A stretch of DNA of 64,000 nucleotides from Nocardioides sp. (GTDB lineage Bacteria; Actinomycetota; Actinomycetes; Propionibacteriales; Nocardioidaceae), in contig NZ_JAURVJ010000044.1 of assembly GCF_030655615.1 (NCBI RefSeq), forward strand, positions 40,501 to 104,500, given 5' to 3'. Position numbers and translations under genes: made by a program. Shown here one piece after another: positions 42,343 to 50,545 of this stretch. Positions within the stretch are counted from its first letter, which is position 1; each line of letters starts with the position of its first letter. The notes under the pieces were generated by a model. It had not been told where the DNA came from. It worked only from the letters and a program-made list of their open reading frames with translations, and searched no databases.

Positions 42343-43119
42343 TTAAGCCGATTCTGGGGCCGCCGGAACTGAGACTGTCATGGCCTCGCACGCTTGCTTG
42401 ACTACCGCGTGCAGGTGCGCACGGTATTCAGTCGGTGAGTTGTGGTGACGTCTCGAATTGTTCGACGAGTAATGCCAGACCTTCACGGCGTTGAAAGACT
42501 TATGAGAGAACCACTCGGCGCCGGAACCCTTGGTGCCCTTGGTCGTCTTACCTTCCATCTGGGCTCCAACCTGCAGATAGTTGAAGACATCCACACCGAG
42601 GCAGATGAGGAGCGGCTTGCTCTTCTTGCCGGGACTCATCATGCTCAACAGTTCCTGAAGGCGCTTCAGCCCATCCGTCACGAGGACTGGGTTCTCCTTC
42701 ACTAGGATCTTCACCTCTTCGACGCTGCCTGACGTCGTTGTGTGGAGCAAGTCGGTCATGAAGGCGCCTTCGAGCGGGCTGTTGTGGATCGCTGCGGCCA
42801 GGAGATGGTCGTTGTTTTTCATGCTGTTGTGGAAGTTGGACCAGGACCCGCGGTCCATGTCGTTACCGGCGTTGAGTCCCAAAATCACCCGGGTGGCATG
42901 AGCAACCTGTCGGACCGCGCGGGTGGGGAGGCCGTCTGCGTCGACCGGTAGCCCCAAGACTGGGTCGAAGTCGTAACTGGTCAGAGTGCTCGGATCGCCC
43001 CAAACGGCCCAGGAAGCGTTCATGACACGAGGCGAGGGATCGGTCCGACGGGGGCTTTGTGCTTCTTCGAGCAGGTATTGGACGACGTCGTCGAAGACAC
43101 TTTGATCCATGCGCGACAT
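42343..43119 (-). CDS. Hypothetical protein, uracil-DNA-glycosylase-like features
   Basis: 258 aa. Residues ~75-125 contain VILGLNAGNDM and later EGAFMTDLLH, reminiscent of the GxNPG and downstream motifs of UDG-superfamily proteins. Near the C-terminus VKVWHYSSNN resembles the H-containing loop. The substitutions are substantial, so this is only a suggestion; activity on DNA is not implied. It is a stand-alone minus-strand gene between the integrase and the ImmA gene. Confidence 0.45.
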   Translation of the reverse strand: MSRMDQSVFDDVVQYLLEEAQSPRRTDPSPRVMNASWAVWGDPSTLTSYDFDPVLGLPVDADGLPTRAVRQVAHATRVILGLNAGNDMDRGSWSNFHNSMKNNDHLLAAAIHNSPLEGAFMTDLLHTTTSGSVEEVKILVKENPVLVTDGLKRLQELLSMMSPGKKSKPLLICLGVDVFNYLQVGAQMEGKTTKGTKGSGAEWFSHKSFNAVKVWHYSSNNSRRHHNSPTEYRAHLHAVVKQACEAMTVSVPAAPESA

Positions 43120-43240
43120 CGTCGCAGGGGACTGCGCTCTGGTTCGTTGCTGACGCGAGTGACGGTCGTTCCGATTCGACGCGTCTGACCCGTCTTGATC
43201 GGGTCACCTGCAGTGGGCGGCCACTGATGCCCTTCTGGAC

Positions 43241-43915
43241 TCAGGGGCGTCCGTACTTTTTAGCGGTGCGGGCTGCGATCACGCGGGCGCCTGCCATCCG
43301 CATCTGGGCGAACTGAGTGCTGACTTGGAATCGGGAGGCGACTTGCTGATCGTCCCAGCCTTGCTTTGCGGCTTGCCGTGCCGCTTGTTCTGGGATGAGG
43401 AGTTCGCCTGACATGAATGTGGCTTGCTTCTCGTGCTCAGGGTTGAACTGTCGACGGTGGTCGCTACCGAGGATGACGGCGTCGAACTCGTGCTCAAGGA
43501 AATGGTGTCCGAGCTCATGGGCGATGTTCGAACGTCGGCGTACCTGAGCATGGGCGTCGTTCTCGACGATGATGCGCGCGGCGCCCAGGGGCACGAGAGC
43601 CGCTGACCATGCGTCGGTTGCTGCGGTTTGGAAGTGCTCGTGTGTCTCGGGCGGCAGGTCCTGCTCGAGCAGGTCGGTCAGTGAGTAGACCGGGATGCCG
43701 TGTTCGGCGGCCAGGGCGTGGGGGTCGAGCGGTTCGTCGTCGGCGAGCCCGAGCCCGGCGCGTTCCTCTTGGGCTACTTCGCGCATCCGGGCCTGCGTCC
43801 AGCCGTTCTTAGGACGCGGGGCCCGCTTCTTCGGCGCCTTCTTGGTCGTGGTCGTCTCGTTCGGCCCTGAAACGGCGGGCGGCTGCTCCGATGACGTCTT
43901 CAAGGTAGGAGACAT
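43241..43915 (-). CDS. ImmA/IrrE-type metallopeptidase
   Basis: Up to 224 aa; the start at 43915 overlaps the XRE gene by 107 bp, and a start near 43786 (MREVAQEE) would nearly remove that overlap. The zinc site SNIAHELGHHFLEHE (HExxH) is at ~135, with a downstream Glu in a following helix (EKQATFMSGELLIPE), as in ImmA/IrrE. These proteases cleave or inactivate a cognate XRE repressor on a stress signal, as in ICEBs1 ImmR/ImmA and Deinococcus DdrO/IrrE. Its partner is the overlapping XRE gene. Confidence 0.88.
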   Translation of the reverse strand: MSPTLKTSSEQPPAVSGPNETTTTKKAPKKRAPRPKNGWTQARMREVAQEERAGLGLADDEPLDPHALAAEHGIPVYSLTDLLEQDLPPETHEHFQTAATDAWSAALVPLGAARIIVENDAHAQVRRRSNIAHELGHHFLEHEFDAVILGSDHRRQFNPEHEKQATFMSGELLIPEQAARQAAKQGWDDQQVASRFQVSTQFAQMRMAGARVIAARTAKKYGRP

Positions 43916-44216
43916 CCTTTTCGGTCAGGTCGGTGCGCGCTCTGAGGAGCGGTCCGAGGGAGGCGACGAGGTCGGGTTCTTGTTCACCGTAGGTGTCGGC
44001 ACCGACGTAGAAGTTCTCTGCGGGCATGCGTAGCCAGGTGGTCATCGCTGCGAAGGCGGTGACGTCTGGACGCAGTCCTTGTGCCATGCGCGAGATGGTC
44101 GATGCGCTGACGTTGATCTCTTTGGCGAGCTGACGCCAGGAGATGCCTCTTTGGGTCCGTGCGGCGTCCAGGGCGGCGTGGAGGGATTGGACGTTGACGG
44201 TGGGTCCGGCGCTCAA
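43809..44216 (-). CDS. XRE-family repressor paired with ImmA
   Basis: 135 aa. HTH at residues 10-65 (LHAALDAARTQRGISWRQLA, then SASTISRMAQGLRPD). The C-terminal ~70 residues form a helical acidic region that overlaps the peptidase gene in another frame. It is divergent from the ubiquitin-like operon; the gap holds repeated TGCTCGA half-sites. Most likely it represses that operon until the peptidase removes it. Confidence 0.85.
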   Translation of the reverse strand: MSAGPTVNVQSLHAALDAARTQRGISWRQLAKEINVSASTISRMAQGLRPDVTAFAAMTTWLRMPAENFYVGADTYGEQEPDLVASLGPLLRARTDLTEKDVSYLEDVIGAAARRFRAERDDHDQEGAEEAGPAS

Positions 44217-44234
44217 AGTTGCTTCGCCTTCGGC

Positions 44235-44295
44235 GCACTGCTCGACATGTCGGTCACGTGTGTTACGTTAGCACTGCTCGATAGTTCGAGCACTG
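44235..44295. promoter_or_regulatory. Operator-like repeats between XRE gene and ubiquitin-like operon
   Basis: GCACTGCTCGA occurs at 44235 and 44271. The second continues into TCGAGCA, giving a TGCTCGA-TAGT-TCGAGCA inverted repeat (44275-44292). The arrangement suits binding of an HTH dimer covering divergent promoters. Confidence 0.6.
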
Positions 44296-44335
44296 TACCG
44301 AATCCGGTGCAGTCAACTATTGCAGGGAGCCCGCC

Positions 44336-44632
44336 ATGACGGCAGCGCACGCACGACCGGAGCTCAACGAGCAGACCGGGCACGACCACGAGGACCGAAC
44401 GGTCAAGATCATCGTCAACACCCGCCCGCACGACTGGGCTGAGAAGTCGATCTCCTATGAGGAGGTCGTCGAACTCGCCTACCCCGGTCAGCCGATCGGG
44501 CCCGATGACGAGATCACCGTCCGGTTCACCCGTGGCCACGACGACAAGCGCGAAGGTTCCCTGACGGCCAACCACAGCGTCCGCGTCAAGACGAAGATGG
44601 TCTTCGATGTCTACCGCACGACTCGCTCGTAA
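44336..44632 (+). CDS. Ubiquitin-like (multiubiquitin-family) protein
   Basis: 98 aa with GCAGGGAG upstream. Residues 22-95 are one beta-grasp unit: VKIIVNTRPHDWAEKSISYE, VVELAYPGQPIGPDDEITVR and a final VFDVYRTTRS. This matches the Multi_ubiq family of bacterial ubiquitin-like proteins, here as a single copy. There is no C-terminal Gly-Gly; the chain ends in Ser. It overlaps the E1-like gene by 26 bp and is first in a three-gene operon. Confidence 0.8.
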   Translation: MTAAHARPELNEQTGHDHEDRTVKIIVNTRPHDWAEKSISYEEVVELAYPGQPIGPDDEITVRFTRGHDDKREGSLTANHSVRVKTKMVFDVYRTTRS

Positions 44633-45833
44633 CGCGGACCTCCGTCGTCTGATCGACGACGGATACGGGATCTCCATCGAGGGCGGACATCTCGTCGTCC
44701 GAAAGGTTCCCTACGTGACGACTGAGGCGACAGTCGCCTACGGGGTCCTCACCTATCCCATCACCGTCAGCGGTGACCAGGTCGTCTTCGACACCGACCA
44801 CCGAATCTGGCTCAGCGGGTCTCCGCCTCATGACCAGAACGGTCGACCGCTGACCCTGGCCAACCCCGAGCAGCGGCAAGTCACCCCTGAGCTGACCGCG
44901 CAGTTCATGCTCTCGAGCAAGCCAGCAGCGGGGTACGTCGACCACTACGACAAGGTCACCGCCTACGTGCGGATCCTGGCTCACCCGGCCCAGGCTGTGG
45001 ACCCCTCGGTGTCGGTCACACCGGGTGCCGCGTGGCAGGAGGTCGAGGATGATCTGCCCTTCCGGTATCGCGACACAGCTACCACACGTGCTGGGCTCGG
45101 TCACCTGACCGACCTGTTCCGCGGACAGCGGGTCGCGATCGTCGGTCTTGGTGGGTCTGGTTGCTACATCCTCGACCAGGTCGCGAAGACGCCCGTCGAC
45201 GAGGTCCTGCTCGTCGACGGAGACGCGTTCGACAATCACAACGCATTCAGGGCGCCGGGGGCGGCCTCGCTCGAGGAGCTGCAGGCCAGGCCGTCCAAGG
45301 TCGGGTACTTCGCCGAGACCTACGGTCGGATGCACACGGGCATCCGCACCGAACACGCTTACCTCAACGAGGAGAATCTGGCGATCCTCGAAGGGTCCAC
45401 GTTCGTGTTCCTGGCGATCGACGATGCCGAAGTCAAGGCATCGATCGGCACGTACCTTGCCGTACGGGGGGTCGCCTTCATCGACGTCGGCATGGGCGTG
45501 GAGGAGATTGACGGCAAGCTCTCGGGACTCCTACGGACCGTGTACGCACCGGCAGGTGTCACCCCTGAGAAGGCTTTGGAGCGCGTACCCAAGTTCAAGG
45601 GTCAGCAGGATGACTACGACCGCAATATTCAGGTTGCTGACCTGAATGCACTCAACGGAGTCTTGGCGGTCGTGCGTTGGAAGCGCCATCTGGGTCTGTA
45701 CGCCGACGGGGCCGAAGAGACCTTCTCGACGTACTCGATCTACACCAACGAAATCAGCAACGAAACCCCCACGATCGGAAGCGTCGGTCACCGGGAGCAG
45801 CTCGACGCCCTTCCAGAAGCGGGAGCAGCATGA
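44607..45833 (+). CDS. ThiF-type E1-like adenylyltransferase (DUF6791-ThiF)
   Basis: 408 aa. The first ~150 residues match the DUF6791 domain that precedes ThiF in Multi_ubiq operons (LRRLIDDGYGISIEGGHLVV). The second part is a Rossmann-type E1 domain: VAIVGLGGSGCYILDQ, VLLVDGDAFDNHNAFR and LAILEGSTFVFLAIDD. It would adenylate the C-terminus of the Ubl. The only cysteine in the whole protein is the one beside the nucleotide-binding loop, so the usual E1 catalytic Cys is absent. It overlaps both neighbours. Confidence 0.85.
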   Translation: MSTARLARNADLRRLIDDGYGISIEGGHLVVRKVPYVTTEATVAYGVLTYPITVSGDQVVFDTDHRIWLSGSPPHDQNGRPLTLANPEQRQVTPELTAQFMLSSKPAAGYVDHYDKVTAYVRILAHPAQAVDPSVSVTPGAAWQEVEDDLPFRYRDTATTRAGLGHLTDLFRGQRVAIVGLGGSGCYILDQVAKTPVDEVLLVDGDAFDNHNAFRAPGAASLEELQARPSKVGYFAETYGRMHTGIRTEHAYLNEENLAILEGSTFVFLAIDDAEVKASIGTYLAVRGVAFIDVGMGVEEIDGKLSGLLRTVYAPAGVTPEKALERVPKFKGQQDDYDRNIQVADLNALNGVLAVVRWKRHLGLYADGAEETFSTYSIYTNEISNETPTIGSVGHREQLDALPEAGAA

Positions 45834-46324
45834 GCGTCACCAGACTAAGTCCCAAGTTCGTCGAGGAGTTCCCAGCAAACCTCGACCCCGGGGTGCTCTA
45901 CGTCTCGATCGAGTACGGCACCTGCGGGCACCTGTGTGCCTGCGGGTGCCGCACCGAGGTGACTACCCCGCTGTCCCCCGCTCAGTGGTCGATCACCTAC
46001 GACGGACAAGACGTCTCGCTGTGGCCCTCGGTAGGGAACTGGACGCTGCCCTGCCGATCGCACTACATCATCGATGGCGGCCGCATCCGGTGGGCGAGGT
46101 CTTTCACCGAGGACGAGGTGCTCCGCAACCGCGACCGCGACCGTCGAGCCCTTACCCGTCATGACGAGGGTCGCGTCGAGATCGACGACGCGGATCTGGA
46201 TCAAGCCCTCGACCGAGACACACCGGCGGTGGGCAGCAACGCCGCATCTCACGTGGACCGCTCGCCCTGGGCCGGTCGGCCCACATGGTGGCGTCGCCTC
46301 CTGCCACGCGTCTTTGGAAAGTGA
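45830..46324 (+). CDS. DUF6527 family protein of ubiquitin-like operon
   Basis: 164 aa, ATGA overlap with the E1-like gene. The core YVSIEYGTCGHLCACGCRTE, then WSITYDGQDVSLWPSVGNW and LPCRSHYII matches DUF6527. This is the regular third partner of Multi_ubiq and DUF6791-ThiF and has been suggested to have an E2-like or metal-binding role. The five conserved cysteines could bind zinc or one could accept the Ubl. The basic C-terminal tail (WWRRLLPRVFGK) might contact nucleic acid or membrane. Confidence 0.85.
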   Translation: MSVTRLSPKFVEEFPANLDPGVLYVSIEYGTCGHLCACGCRTEVTTPLSPAQWSITYDGQDVSLWPSVGNWTLPCRSHYIIDGGRIRWARSFTEDEVLRNRDRDRRALTRHDEGRVEIDDADLDQALDRDTPAVGSNAASHVDRSPWAGRPTWWRRLLPRVFGK

Positions 46325-46585
46325 CACAAGGCAGCGGGCGAGATCGGCCGCCGGAAGCGGCCGTGCTGTGGCCAGCCGTTGCCGCTGCGGCCCCCGGGTT
46401 CGATGCCATGTTGCTTGGTGACCGATCGCTCGAGGCGGCGTTCGGTCGCTTGAGGACGACGTAGCCGAGAGCTTCGGACTAACCTCCAGCGACCGCACCT
46501 CCTCTGGTCTGTTCGCAACTGAACGCGCGAACATGGTTCGCACCGGCTGGTCGAACTGCTGTTCGATTTAGGGCGCCATGGTCAC

Positions 46586-46843
46586 ATGTCGAGCCCGATG
46601 CGGTCGCCCAACGAGCGAAGTACCGTTCACGTCGCACCTAGGCCACCTTTGCCCTGCCAGGTCTATGTGGACAGCGGCACAACGCCCGACGGTTGGTATG
46701 AAGCTGAGCTCCTGGAGTGGATTCGCTATGCCGGGGTCGGCTGGGCAGGCATGGCCCGCTACCGCACCGGCCCCAGCGGCGGGTACGTCGGCTACTTCTC
46801 AGTCGACAACATCCGAGATATCAATCCACCCGATGACCTGTGA
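46586..46843 (+). CDS. Hypothetical 85-aa protein
   Basis: Short protein with a beta-rich pattern CQVYVDSGTTPDGWYEAELL and YVGYFSVDNIRDI, resembling an SH3-like or Tudor-like small domain. It has the look of small actinobacterial element proteins (compare the 87-aa gene at 29714). It converges on the membrane-protein gene. No function assigned. Confidence 0.5.
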   Translation: MSSPMRSPNERSTVHVAPRPPLPCQVYVDSGTTPDGWYEAELLEWIRYAGVGWAGMARYRTGPSGGYVGYFSVDNIRDINPPDDL

Positions 46844-46852
46844 CTCAGTCAT

Positions 46853-47968
46853 CTATGGCCTGTCTTCTCGACAAGCCGTCGCGGCAAGTGTGTCGAGCTG
46901 GTCCTGGCTCAACGCGGGGGTCTTCTTGCGGCGATGGAGCGTGCCGTCAGTCTTCAACTTGTAGGTGATCACGGCGGCATCGGCTGGGGTGGCCTTCATC
47001 GGTGCACCGATTGCGAAGCAACGGCCGCCGAACACCACGACATCACTGTCTTCCTTTAAGTAGGTGGCGGTCGCGGCTGGCACCCATGTCGCGGCGAGCG
47101 TGACGTCGTTCGGTCTCTCCCATGTGGTGATCTTGCGATAGGGGCTGCTCAGCGTGGTCTCACCCAGAACGAGGAGGGACACCCCGAACTCGTACGTATT
47201 GGGGGCGGTCACGTCGAAGACGACACGGTCGGGGAGGTTGGGGTCGCGGCGAAGTGTTGGTTTGCCTGGGGCGGGCACGGGTTCTGACTGAACGCACTCG
47301 GCTGCGTCGAGTTCTGGAACCAGCATGTTCGTCACGAATGAAGTGATCGTGGAGGCTGCGACGAATCTTTCCTCTGCGGCGCCTCCTGACAGCACACGGG
47401 CGAACGGTTCGTCCCAGCCGCGGATGCGGTAGAGCCGGAACCAACGGACGTCGACGTGCTCGAGCGAGACCGCGTCGTGCAGCGGGGTGCTGCCGACGCA
47501 GAATCCGTCGACGGTGATGACGCAGTCTCCGCTGAGCCGTCCCACCTGCGACCCCGTGATTGAGGGTTCGGCTCGCACGTTCACACCGCCAGGGCGAGTC
47601 TGTACGTTCTGCGCTCCGTTGCTGCTGGGCGCGCCTTCGCATCTGGGGGCGGAGGCTTCACCGGGTGAGGACGGGAAGGCGAGTCCCGCTGCTCCCCAGA
47701 TCGCGGCCCCCAGGGTGAGCGCTGTCAGGACAGTCGTCTGAGTGTTCAGTCCAGGTGTGTCCTGAACCGAGACGCGCAACCGGACCAGCACACATGCGAC
47801 CGCACCGATGATGAGGGCGACGAAGAGGAGCCGGGCGTAACGCCGCGGCTCGTCACCGAAGATGGTCCCCCGAACGAGCAAGACAGCCAAGAAGGTCACC
47901 AGCAGGAGTTGGATCACGGCGGCTGCGGTGAGTAGCCGTTTAGTTGATCGGGCCATGGAGCTGGTCAT
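46853..47968 (-). CDS. Membrane protein with extracytoplasmic SH3-like domain
   Basis: 371 aa. Three hydrophobic helices lie at ~12-32 (LLTAAAVIQLLLVTFLAVLL), ~45-62 (LLFVALIIGAVACVL) and ~80-98. They are followed by a domain starting QTRPGGVNVRAEPSITGSQV, which is an SH3b-like repeat (NVRxxPs..), and a beta-rich C-terminal part. The soluble part would face outside. No catalytic motif is seen. Function unknown. Confidence 0.7.
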   Translation of the reverse strand: MTSSMARSTKRLLTAAAVIQLLLVTFLAVLLVRGTIFGDEPRRYARLLFVALIIGAVACVLVRLRVSVQDTPGLNTQTTVLTALTLGAAIWGAAGLAFPSSPGEASAPRCEGAPSSNGAQNVQTRPGGVNVRAEPSITGSQVGRLSGDCVITVDGFCVGSTPLHDAVSLEHVDVRWFRLYRIRGWDEPFARVLSGGAAEERFVAASTITSFVTNMLVPELDAAECVQSEPVPAPGKPTLRRDPNLPDRVVFDVTAPNTYEFGVSLLVLGETTLSSPYRKITTWERPNDVTLAATWVPAATATYLKEDSDVVVFGGRCFAIGAPMKATPADAAVITYKLKTDGTLHRRKKTPALSQDQLDTLAATACREDRP

Positions 47969-48089
47969 GGTGATCCCATCAGTCGTTCCGCACCCAGTCG
48001 GTCACGGAGCGCGTCGGTTAGGGGTTAGTCGTCCGCTGGTCGATTTGCTGCACCCGCCCTGGTCTCGGGGCTGGAAAGGACTTGGTTCC

Positions 48090-48359
48090 TCAGCAGTCCG
48101 GGAGGTCGTCCAGGTTGTTCTTGGCAGTGTTGTCGCGGTCAGTGCGCAGATACTTTCCGCCGTCGACTGTCGAGTCGACGACCACGTGAATGTCGGTGTG
48201 GCCGGTCGTCCACGGCACGTAATAGGTGTGCGTTCCCGTCTCGATGTCACGGATCGCTTGGGCCTTCGAGACGGGGCTCCACGATGAGCCGTCATCGCAG
48301 AGCGAGGTGATGTCGCCGTCTGAGTTCTTGCCGGTCTTTCGTACGGGCCTGGCTGCCAT
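48090..48359 (-). CDS. DUF3892 domain protein
   Basis: 89 aa. DGDITSLCDDGSSWSPVSKA, then IETGTHTYYVPW and KYLRTDRDN ending NNLDDLPDC follow the DUF3892 consensus. Function unknown; the small domain is widespread in bacteria, often in variable regions. Its upstream region, ~100 bp away, carries a perfect copy of the TGGCAA direct repeat also found at the TPR regulator. Confidence 0.85.
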   Translation of the reverse strand: MAARPVRKTGKNSDGDITSLCDDGSSWSPVSKAQAIRDIETGTHTYYVPWTTGHTDIHVVVDSTVDGGKYLRTDRDNTAKNNLDDLPDC

Positions 48360-48455
48360 TGGTTCCTCCGGTTGGGTCGAGTGATCTAGATGCGACTGGC
48401 CAACTGGAACGGGCTGCGTTGACCGTGGCTCGCCGAGCCACCAGTGCCAACCCTA

Positions 48456-48472
48456 TGGCAACTTTGGCAAGT
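48456..48472. promoter_or_regulatory. Direct-repeat motif, copy 5
   Basis: TGGCAA-CTT-TGGCAAGT on the plus strand, both halves perfect. It lies ~100 bp upstream of the DUF3892 gene. It matches copy 1 at 23216 in all but the spacer. Confidence 0.55.
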
Positions 48473-48479
48473 TACGATG

Positions 48480-49142
48480 TTCTGTCCGTGGCCGCAGTAG
48501 CGCCGTCCGAAGGCGCCCGGCTGCGCGCAGCCGGAGGCGTAGGGGGCGGCGTGTGCGCGTGGTGTCCCAACGCCCCCGACGCCTTGGAAGGGAAGCCGTC
48601 TGCACGACGCTGATCTGCCGGGCGGACTTGACCCCGACGCAGGCGTGGCTGCGTGTGAGCCGTTCGGTTGGGCGGTGCGGGCTAGGTCTCCCCGACGCCG
48701 AGGTGGTCAGCCCGAATGTGGCGGCGCGCGATCAGCGGCGGGACGTCAGGAATCAACAAGATGACCTACTTGGCCGCAGCTTGTGATTAACGCGGACGGG
48801 GAATATCTTTGCACTTGAAAGGCCTGAATCGACCTCTGTTCAAAGTCTCCGGGTTTCCGTTCGAATGGTGGGGCCGCCCCAAGTGGTGCGGCCCTACCGC
48901 CATTCACGCCGTGAGGCGGGCGCCAAGTAATGGGCGACCCAAGACAGTCAAGCTTCCGTGACGTCTACGCCACTGAAGTCCCGAACGGTGCTTACCGCAA
49001 CGCGTCTCGGCCGCAAGAAGAGACTGGGCTTAACGGACTGACCGGAGGGCACTCGCGGTCTAACCCGCGATCGGGTACCAGGTTGCGGTCATTGCGCCGG
49101 GCCCCGATGACTATGTTGCTCCGGTCCTGGCGTGTCACTTGT
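48480..49142. other. Non-coding stretch with one hairpin
   Basis: Only frames without starts or family resemblance are seen. A GC-rich inverted repeat (about 48870-48895, GGGGCCGC/GCGGCCCT) could terminate transcription. The region may be the remnant of a deleted gene. Confidence 0.4.
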
Positions 49143-50348
49143 TTATGCGGTCGGTTTGGAGCCGCTCTTGGTCAGGACCGCGTATCCCGTGGCGGCGATC
49201 CCTGCTCCGACGGCTACTTTCTGCCCTGCTTCTTTGCCAGCGGTGCGGAGATGCTGCGGATCACGAAGGGCCTGACGCCACGCAATCGGTTCCACTGAGT
49301 TCCGGTCGGATTCGATCGACAGGGGTGCGTGGAATTCGTCGATGATCACGGCGGTGGCGTTGAGCGACTTAATTACTGCCCGTGCGGCGCGTGAGTGCAG
49401 GAGCATGTTGTCGTTTGCGATCCCGGCGGCAGTGTCCATGCGGGACATGAGCGAAGTCGTCTCCGCAACGACGGCGGCTCGCCGCTTGGATCGTGCGTCG
49501 GCGATACCCAGGCGGTGCCCGTCCAGGGTCTCGGGGGCTGTGGCCAGGACATGGTCGAGTTCGACGACTTGGAACTCGTCTTGGAGTTCGAAGCATCGCG
49601 CGAGGATCGCGACTTGGACCGCGACCTCTCCTTCGATTTCGTGCATCGCTCGTTTCAGTTCGCCGGTCTTGCTCTTGCTTTCGACCTTCTCTGCGAGTGC
49701 GCGTAGCGCGAGTAGGGCGTCTTCTTGGACGTTCAGGATAGTTTCGGACGATCCGCTGACCTTGTCCCACAACGTCTTGGGGTCGCCGCCACGGGCGCGG
49801 ATGATCATCGCCTCTTCGATGGCGGCTGCTGCGCTTCTCATCCTGGCGAGGACGTTGTCGCGCTGTGTGCGCCGGACGTCGTCGAGCTTGTGATCGATGC
49901 TGACAAGCAGGGCTCGAAGTTCTTGGGCTTCGGACTGTTGGGCGACTTGACTCAGTAGGCCACCGACACCGGACAGGACGGCCGGGTTGGTGAATAGCGA
50001 CTTGGGTCCGTCTTCGACTTGGAGCCACTTGAGTGACTTCTTGCCTGGCTCGCCCAGCATGGCGTGGCTGATGCCTTCGGTCTTGGTCTTCATCAGACCA
50101 CCGGCGTCCTTGAGCCGCTTGGCCGCCTCCGGAGTCAGCTTCAAATACATCCCGGACTGCTCAACGATGCCTGAGACGGCCGTGGCGGCGTTCGAGCCGG
50201 TGCGGGCGAGGTTTCGCAGCCTGCTCAGGTCGAGGCTTCGGGCGACATCGAGCAGTCCGGCATGTTCCAGGAACCGTTCGACGGAAGAGCGGTCACCTGT
50301 AACGACGACCCCTTCGCCGTCGCTGACGAGCTCGACTTCGCCTGCCAT
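49143..50348 (-). CDS. Hypothetical coiled-coil protein
   Basis: 401 aa from ATG 50348 with GGGAGGGAC upstream. The N-terminal ~60 residues are a compact domain (EVELVSDGEGVVVTGDRSSVERF split by turns). The middle (~120-300) is long, charged and helical, predicted to form coiled coils (e.g. AQELRALLVSIDHKLDDVRR). The C-terminus has a hydrophobic stretch VAVGAGIAATGYAVLTKSG that could insert in a membrane. It is not recognised as a known family. A toxin-immunity or membrane-attached scaffold is possible. Confidence 0.65.
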   Translation of the reverse strand: MAGEVELVSDGEGVVVTGDRSSVERFLEHAGLLDVARSLDLSRLRNLARTGSNAATAVSGIVEQSGMYLKLTPEAAKRLKDAGGLMKTKTEGISHAMLGEPGKKSLKWLQVEDGPKSLFTNPAVLSGVGGLLSQVAQQSEAQELRALLVSIDHKLDDVRRTQRDNVLARMRSAAAAIEEAMIIRARGGDPKTLWDKVSGSSETILNVQEDALLALRALAEKVESKSKTGELKRAMHEIEGEVAVQVAILARCFELQDEFQVVELDHVLATAPETLDGHRLGIADARSKRRAAVVAETTSLMSRMDTAAGIANDNMLLHSRAARAVIKSLNATAVIIDEFHAPLSIESDRNSVEPIAWRQALRDPQHLRTAGKEAGQKVAVGAGIAATGYAVLTKSGSKPTA

Positions 50349-50545
50349 CGTCCCTCCCCCTCTTGTGCCTCGACAATCAACTGAGGCCATCATCCGTCGG
50401 GTACAACCTGACCGCCCACGAAGCGGACGATCTGACGCCGATCATTCTGACTTGGTCCGCTGACAATCCCAGTGCTGGGCCAACCGGGTGGTCGACGTAG
50501 GTCTCCACAGATTGCGTCGGTGGAAACACCTAGGGTGATAGGACC

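Noticed and set aside
48930..49298. A plus-strand 122-codon frame
   Set aside because: Its end overlaps the coiled-coil gene on the other strand and the product is compositionally random, without a ribosome-binding site.
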